From Staphylococcus sp. (GTDB taxonomy: Bacteria; Bacteroidota; Bacteroidia; Bacteroidales; Muribaculaceae): 64,000 nt of DNA. The notes beneath the pieces were generated by a model. It was given only the letters and a program-made list of their open reading frames with translations, was not told the DNA's origin and ran no database searches. The stretch is from the NCBI GenBank assembly GCA_023665865.1, contig JAMPDC010000001.1:654260-718259 (forward strand). Direction: 5' to 3'. Shown here in pieces: positions 63,849 to 64,000 of the stretch. A program made the translations under genes and the position numbers. Positions within the stretch are counted from its first letter, which is position 1. Each line of letters begins with the position of its first letter.

Positions 63849-64000
63849 CTATTGCCAAAGTGCCTCATTCTGCCAGTCACACGGAAATCCCATAGCTGCC
63901 ACATCGACATTAGGATATTTTGACAGCAGCGACTTGAAACGTGTGGCAAACGTGTTCTGAGGATTGACAGCTTGAAGGAAATAGAGCAGGATTGACATGA
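63849..64000 (-). CDS. Abi family (Abi_2-like) protein, 3' end only
   Basis: A minus-strand frame enters at the right edge and stops with TAG at 63849. The visible 49 residues read MSILLYFLQAVNPQNTFATR, then FKSLLSKYPNVDVAAMGFP and a final DWQNEALWQ. This matches by recall the C-terminal end of Abi-type abortive-infection proteins (usually about 300 residues), so the gene should continue beyond the window. The Met at 63998 is probably internal. Family members resemble AbiD/AbiF anti-phage proteins and some act as toxin or RNA-linked effectors. It is convergent with the fimbrial operon. Confidence 0.7.
   Translation of the reverse strand, partial: MSILLYFLQAVNPQNTFATRFKSLLSKYPNVDVAAMGFPCDWQNEALWQ

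Overview
The window looks like a chromosomal segment of a gut Bacteroidales bacterium, most likely from the Muribaculaceae. Supporting signs are a SusC/SusD/SusE/SusF cassette, type V (Mfa/FimA-type) fimbrial genes, a BtuB/BtuG cobalamin locus, Bacteroidetes-only families (DUF3822, DUF3575, DUF3868) and the GC-rich housekeeping genes. Many intergenic regions carry the Bacteroidetes promoter pattern: a -33 TTTG/TTG box, 19-22 bases, then a -7 TAnnTTTG box. No rRNA, CRISPR array, integrase or transposase was found.

Layout. 0-2.9 kb: the end of a nonulosonic acid pathway (NeuC/LegG, NeuA/LegF and a CBS-nucleotidyltransferase like PtmE), probably for CMP-legionaminic acid. 3-6.6 kb: obgE, yraN, a DUF805 gene, a DUF3822 gene and rsmD. 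6.6-11.6 kb: pdxJ-exbB-exbD-tonB on the minus strand, diverging from an ACT-like gene that appears to have lost its CBS half, nadK and a YgjP-type metallopeptidase. 11.8-19.9 kb: a SusCDEF glycan-uptake operon with a long leader, facing a GH28 gene. 21.5-26.1 kb: GT3 glycogen synthase and alpha-glucan phosphorylase. 26.3-28.4 kb: a secreted acid phosphatase with a phosphate-selective porin. 28.4-33 kb (minus): cyuA, and yceD-rpmF-fabH-era. 33.2-36 kb: tRNA-Pro(CGG), a 57-codon membrane microprotein, recO with a small outer-membrane protein, and rpsT between two identical tRNA-Glu(TTC) genes. 36-42.4 kb: ilvD-ilvB-ilvN-acyl-ACP thioesterase-ilvC. 42.4-50 kb (minus): a cobalamin riboswitch and btuB-btuG-btuF-btuC, then gluQ and a flippase-like membrane protein. 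50-52.8 kb: a PatB/MalY lyase and a MATE exporter. 52.8-53 kb: a palindromic MITE-like repeat of about 210 bp. 53-63.7 kb: a type V fimbrial operon (DUF3575, DUF3868/OmpA, Mfa1-like, Mfa2-like, Mfa-like, very large tip-like lipoprotein). 63.8-64 kb: the 3' end of an Abi-family gene on the minus strand.

How the genes work together. TonB-ExbB-ExbD would energise both TonB-dependent receptors seen here (SusC and BtuB). Cobalamin taken up by BtuBG would go to BtuF-BtuC, but no BtuD ATPase gene is present in the operon. The acyl-ACP thioesterase inside the branched-chain amino acid operon, with fabH in the same window, fits branched-chain lipid metabolism. The fimbrial operon is the most accessory region. 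Its major pilin gene and the distal two thirds of the tip gene are visibly AT-richer than the flanking genes, which suggests modular exchange of surface-exposed parts.

I found no gene set that I would confidently call a new system. The best leads are the mosaic fimbrial operon with a shared arginine processing-site pattern, a three-way-junction RNA candidate in front of fabH, the palindromic element at 52.8 kb, the CBS-less ACT protein, and the Abi gene at the right edge.
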